This document shows positions 62,561 to 64,000 of a stretch of DNA of 64,000 nucleotides, piece after piece (positions within the stretch are counted from its first letter, which is position 1; the number at the start of each line of letters is the position of its first letter). The stretch spans positions 11,703 through 75,702 of the forward strand of contig CAWBFS010000059.1 of NCBI GenBank assembly GCA_963788085.1, in the 5' to 3' direction. The DNA is from AP-15 sp963788085 (GTDB lineage Bacteria; Pseudomonadota; Alphaproteobacteria; ATCC43930; CGMCC-115725). The translations under genes were made by a program, and so were the position numbers. The notes below the pieces were generated by a model. That model was not told the origin of the DNA. It saw only the letters and a program-made list of their open reading frames with translations, and did no database searches.

Positions 62561-63246
62561 CCTCCGAGAGCTTCAGTAATCCCAGGTACCGTCTGAAATC
62601 CCAAGTGCAGTCTGGGAGTGGCGGTGGCTCGAAATACCTGCATGCGGATCAACTTGGGTGGGACTGTCCAGATTGGGGGCTGACCATCCCGGAGAGCCGC
62701 TCCAGAAGACGGCCCGAACCTGATCGGAGACTGTCTTCGTTATGCCGCATCGGATCAGTGTCGCTTGTTTCCAACGGCAGAACCAATTGGTCCTCCACCG
62801 AGTGTCGCAAGACGACCGCGTGTTGGCGCGACGTGAATTTGTCGCGTAGTGAACGTCCGCACCTTACGCCCCCCACCGTTGGCCGTCTGACCCGAAGGTC
62901 CGCAATCTACCATCCTGTGGCGTTCCGGTCGGCCGCCGCGAAGGGGTCAAATTGTGGGGCGGTGGCGGGGCTCGTAGCCGGACGCGTTGCTGAGTGGGAT
63001 CGTGCCCGGCATGTCGATGCGAGAGCGTCGATCATTTTGTCGGGATTGAAATAAAATTGGCTCGATCTGGAACTTTTTACATTGGTCAAGTGTGGGCCCC
63101 GCTTGCGGTTTCACGCTTACTTCGAACAATCTGTGGTTCAATTCAAATTACCTGATGGCAGGCAGGTTATGCTAGGATATGAGAGAGCGCAAAACACATT
63201 GACGTAAGAAACACGTAAGAAACACTAGCGTGGCTGGGAAGGGACG
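62561..63246. other. Intergenic stretch with a short tandem repeat
   Basis: No supported gene in about 690 bases. An 11-base tandem duplication ACGTAAGAAAC lies at 63202-63223, and the last 150 bases are noticeably AT-rich and could hold the promoter of the MetE-like gene. Confidence 0.45.
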
Positions 63247-64000
63247 ATGCCTCGTTACCCAAAATACACGACCACGGTGATCGGTGCGCACAGTGTTCCG
63301 CGCTGGTACCAGACGCTCGACCGCCTGGTGACCCTGGACAGCTCCAGCCGGCCGATTCGCCGACGCGCAATTTCGTGCGATGCAGGCGGCGATCCTGGAA
63401 CAGGAGATTGCGGGGATCGACGTGATCACCGGAGGCGAGATCACCGGCGCACCCATAACCGGCACTCGCCGCCCAACGCGATGCTCAACCACTTCTGGCA
63501 AAAGATCCCGGCCTTTCAAGGAGAGACCCGACCAAGCCGATCACCAGCACGATCCGAATGTCACCCACCCCGCCGCGATCTGCAAAAGCCAGATTGCCGA
63601 CAGCACGGAACTCGGTCTGGTAGACGAATTCAGGACGGTCTTCGCCTTTGCCCGAAAACCGGTCAAGATCACGATGACCGGCCCGCACTTGCTGGCTGCG
63701 GTAGCGTATGACGAGCATTATGGCGATCTCGCCCCGATGATGCTCGACCTGGGCAAGCTGTTGCACAACAACTTCCGCCGTCTGGCCGAGGCCGGCTGCA
63801 AGCATATTCAGATCGACGAGCCCTATTTTACCCCGGCATCCGATGAGGACGTGCGCGCTGCCGTGGATGCCACCGATCTCGCGCTGGAAGGGCTTCCCGA
63901 CGATATTCACGTCTCGGTGCACATCTGCCAGGGCAACTATGCGGTTGGTCCCGATTACGATGGGCAAATCGGCCATCGTTACTTTGATTTTGGCCGCTAC
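63247..64000 (+). pseudogene. Cobalamin-independent methionine synthase-like (MetE C-terminal type) protein, frameshifted and cut by the window end
   Basis: It starts at an ATG with AAGGGA upstream. RYPKYTTTVIGAHSVPRW opens the frame. The next stretch is in another frame (ADAQFRAMQAAILEQEIAG, DVITGGEI), then RRTHNRHSPPNAML and HFWQKIPAFQGETRP return. From about 63550 another frame gives VTHPAAICKSQIADSTELGL, ITMTGPHLLAAVAYDEHYGD and IQIDEPYFTPA to base 64000. These are methionine-synthase-II/UROD-fold blocks for proteins often found in catabolic clusters, not necessarily true MetE. Three shifts are needed, and the 3' end is outside the window. Confidence 0.75.

Overview
The window looks like chromosomal DNA of a high-GC soil or plant-associated alphaproteobacterium, in the Rhodospirillales/Hyphomicrobiales sphere. 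The evidence is gene content typical of that group: an ATP12-type F1 assembly chaperone beside rarA and rluC, a long leuA, a paired two-subunit acyl-CoA dehydrogenase, propionyl-CoA-type carboxylase genes and a TRAP transporter. It also carries short palindromic repeats of the 'TCATTGCGAGGAG' kind. No rRNA, tRNA or CRISPR array was seen. The assignment is by recognition of protein families and was not tested by any search.

Layout. 1-14 kb: the 3' part of an lhr helicase gene with a palindromic repeat read through in frame, an alpha/beta hydrolase, an MBL-fold hydrolase, an FAD monooxygenase, a decayed enoyl-CoA hydratase, a membrane glycosyltransferase overlapping a GT2-GtrA fusion, a 2-oxoglutarate oxygenase, an amidohydrolase-Ldh operon and a frameshifted DHA2 exporter. 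14.3-19.8 kb: one large SF2 helicase/PD-(D/E)XK nuclease gene split into three pieces by two identical 1480-bp IS3-family insertions. Removing each element and one target duplication restores a single 824-codon reading frame. 19.8-21.4 kb: debris, including a frameshifted HicB and an internally inverted scrap of a DHA2 exporter. 21.4-30 kb: leuA, a Gfo/Idh oxidoreductase, a TRAP transporter (dctP frameshifted) and two acyl-CoA dehydrogenase subunits. 29.7-38.5 kb: an ordinary core stretch (rarA, rluC, ATP12, methyltransferase, carboxylase beta and alpha subunits, DJ-1/PfpI, acylphosphatase). 38.5-48 kb: a broken SGNH hydrolase, two tandem unlike ClC proteins, DUF4337, pdxJ, a PhyH-type oxygenase, a DUF1906 exported protein and a Rieske oxygenase. 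48-64 kb: an accessory and decaying stretch. It has IS5, IS3 and IS1380 remnants, a multidomain class III cyclase broken by a frameshift and a stop, a DyP peroxidase, a transposase/MFS chimera, a cytochrome c, and a MarR regulator next to a run of broken hydrolase and isomerase genes. It ends in a frameshifted MetE-like gene that runs off the window.

How the genes work together. The central part suggests import of organic acids (TRAP), dehydrogenation of acyl-CoA thioesters (PimC/PimD-like pair) and carboxylation of short acyl-CoAs (PccA/PccB), alongside leucine biosynthesis. The right part looks like a peripheral catabolic island under MarR control that is being lost. At least six single-base shifts lie in short homopolymers, so some 'pseudogenes' may be assembly indels. 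Others, such as the enoyl-CoA hydratase, the SGNH hydrolase, the IS remnants and the inverted exporter scrap, are too rearranged for that.
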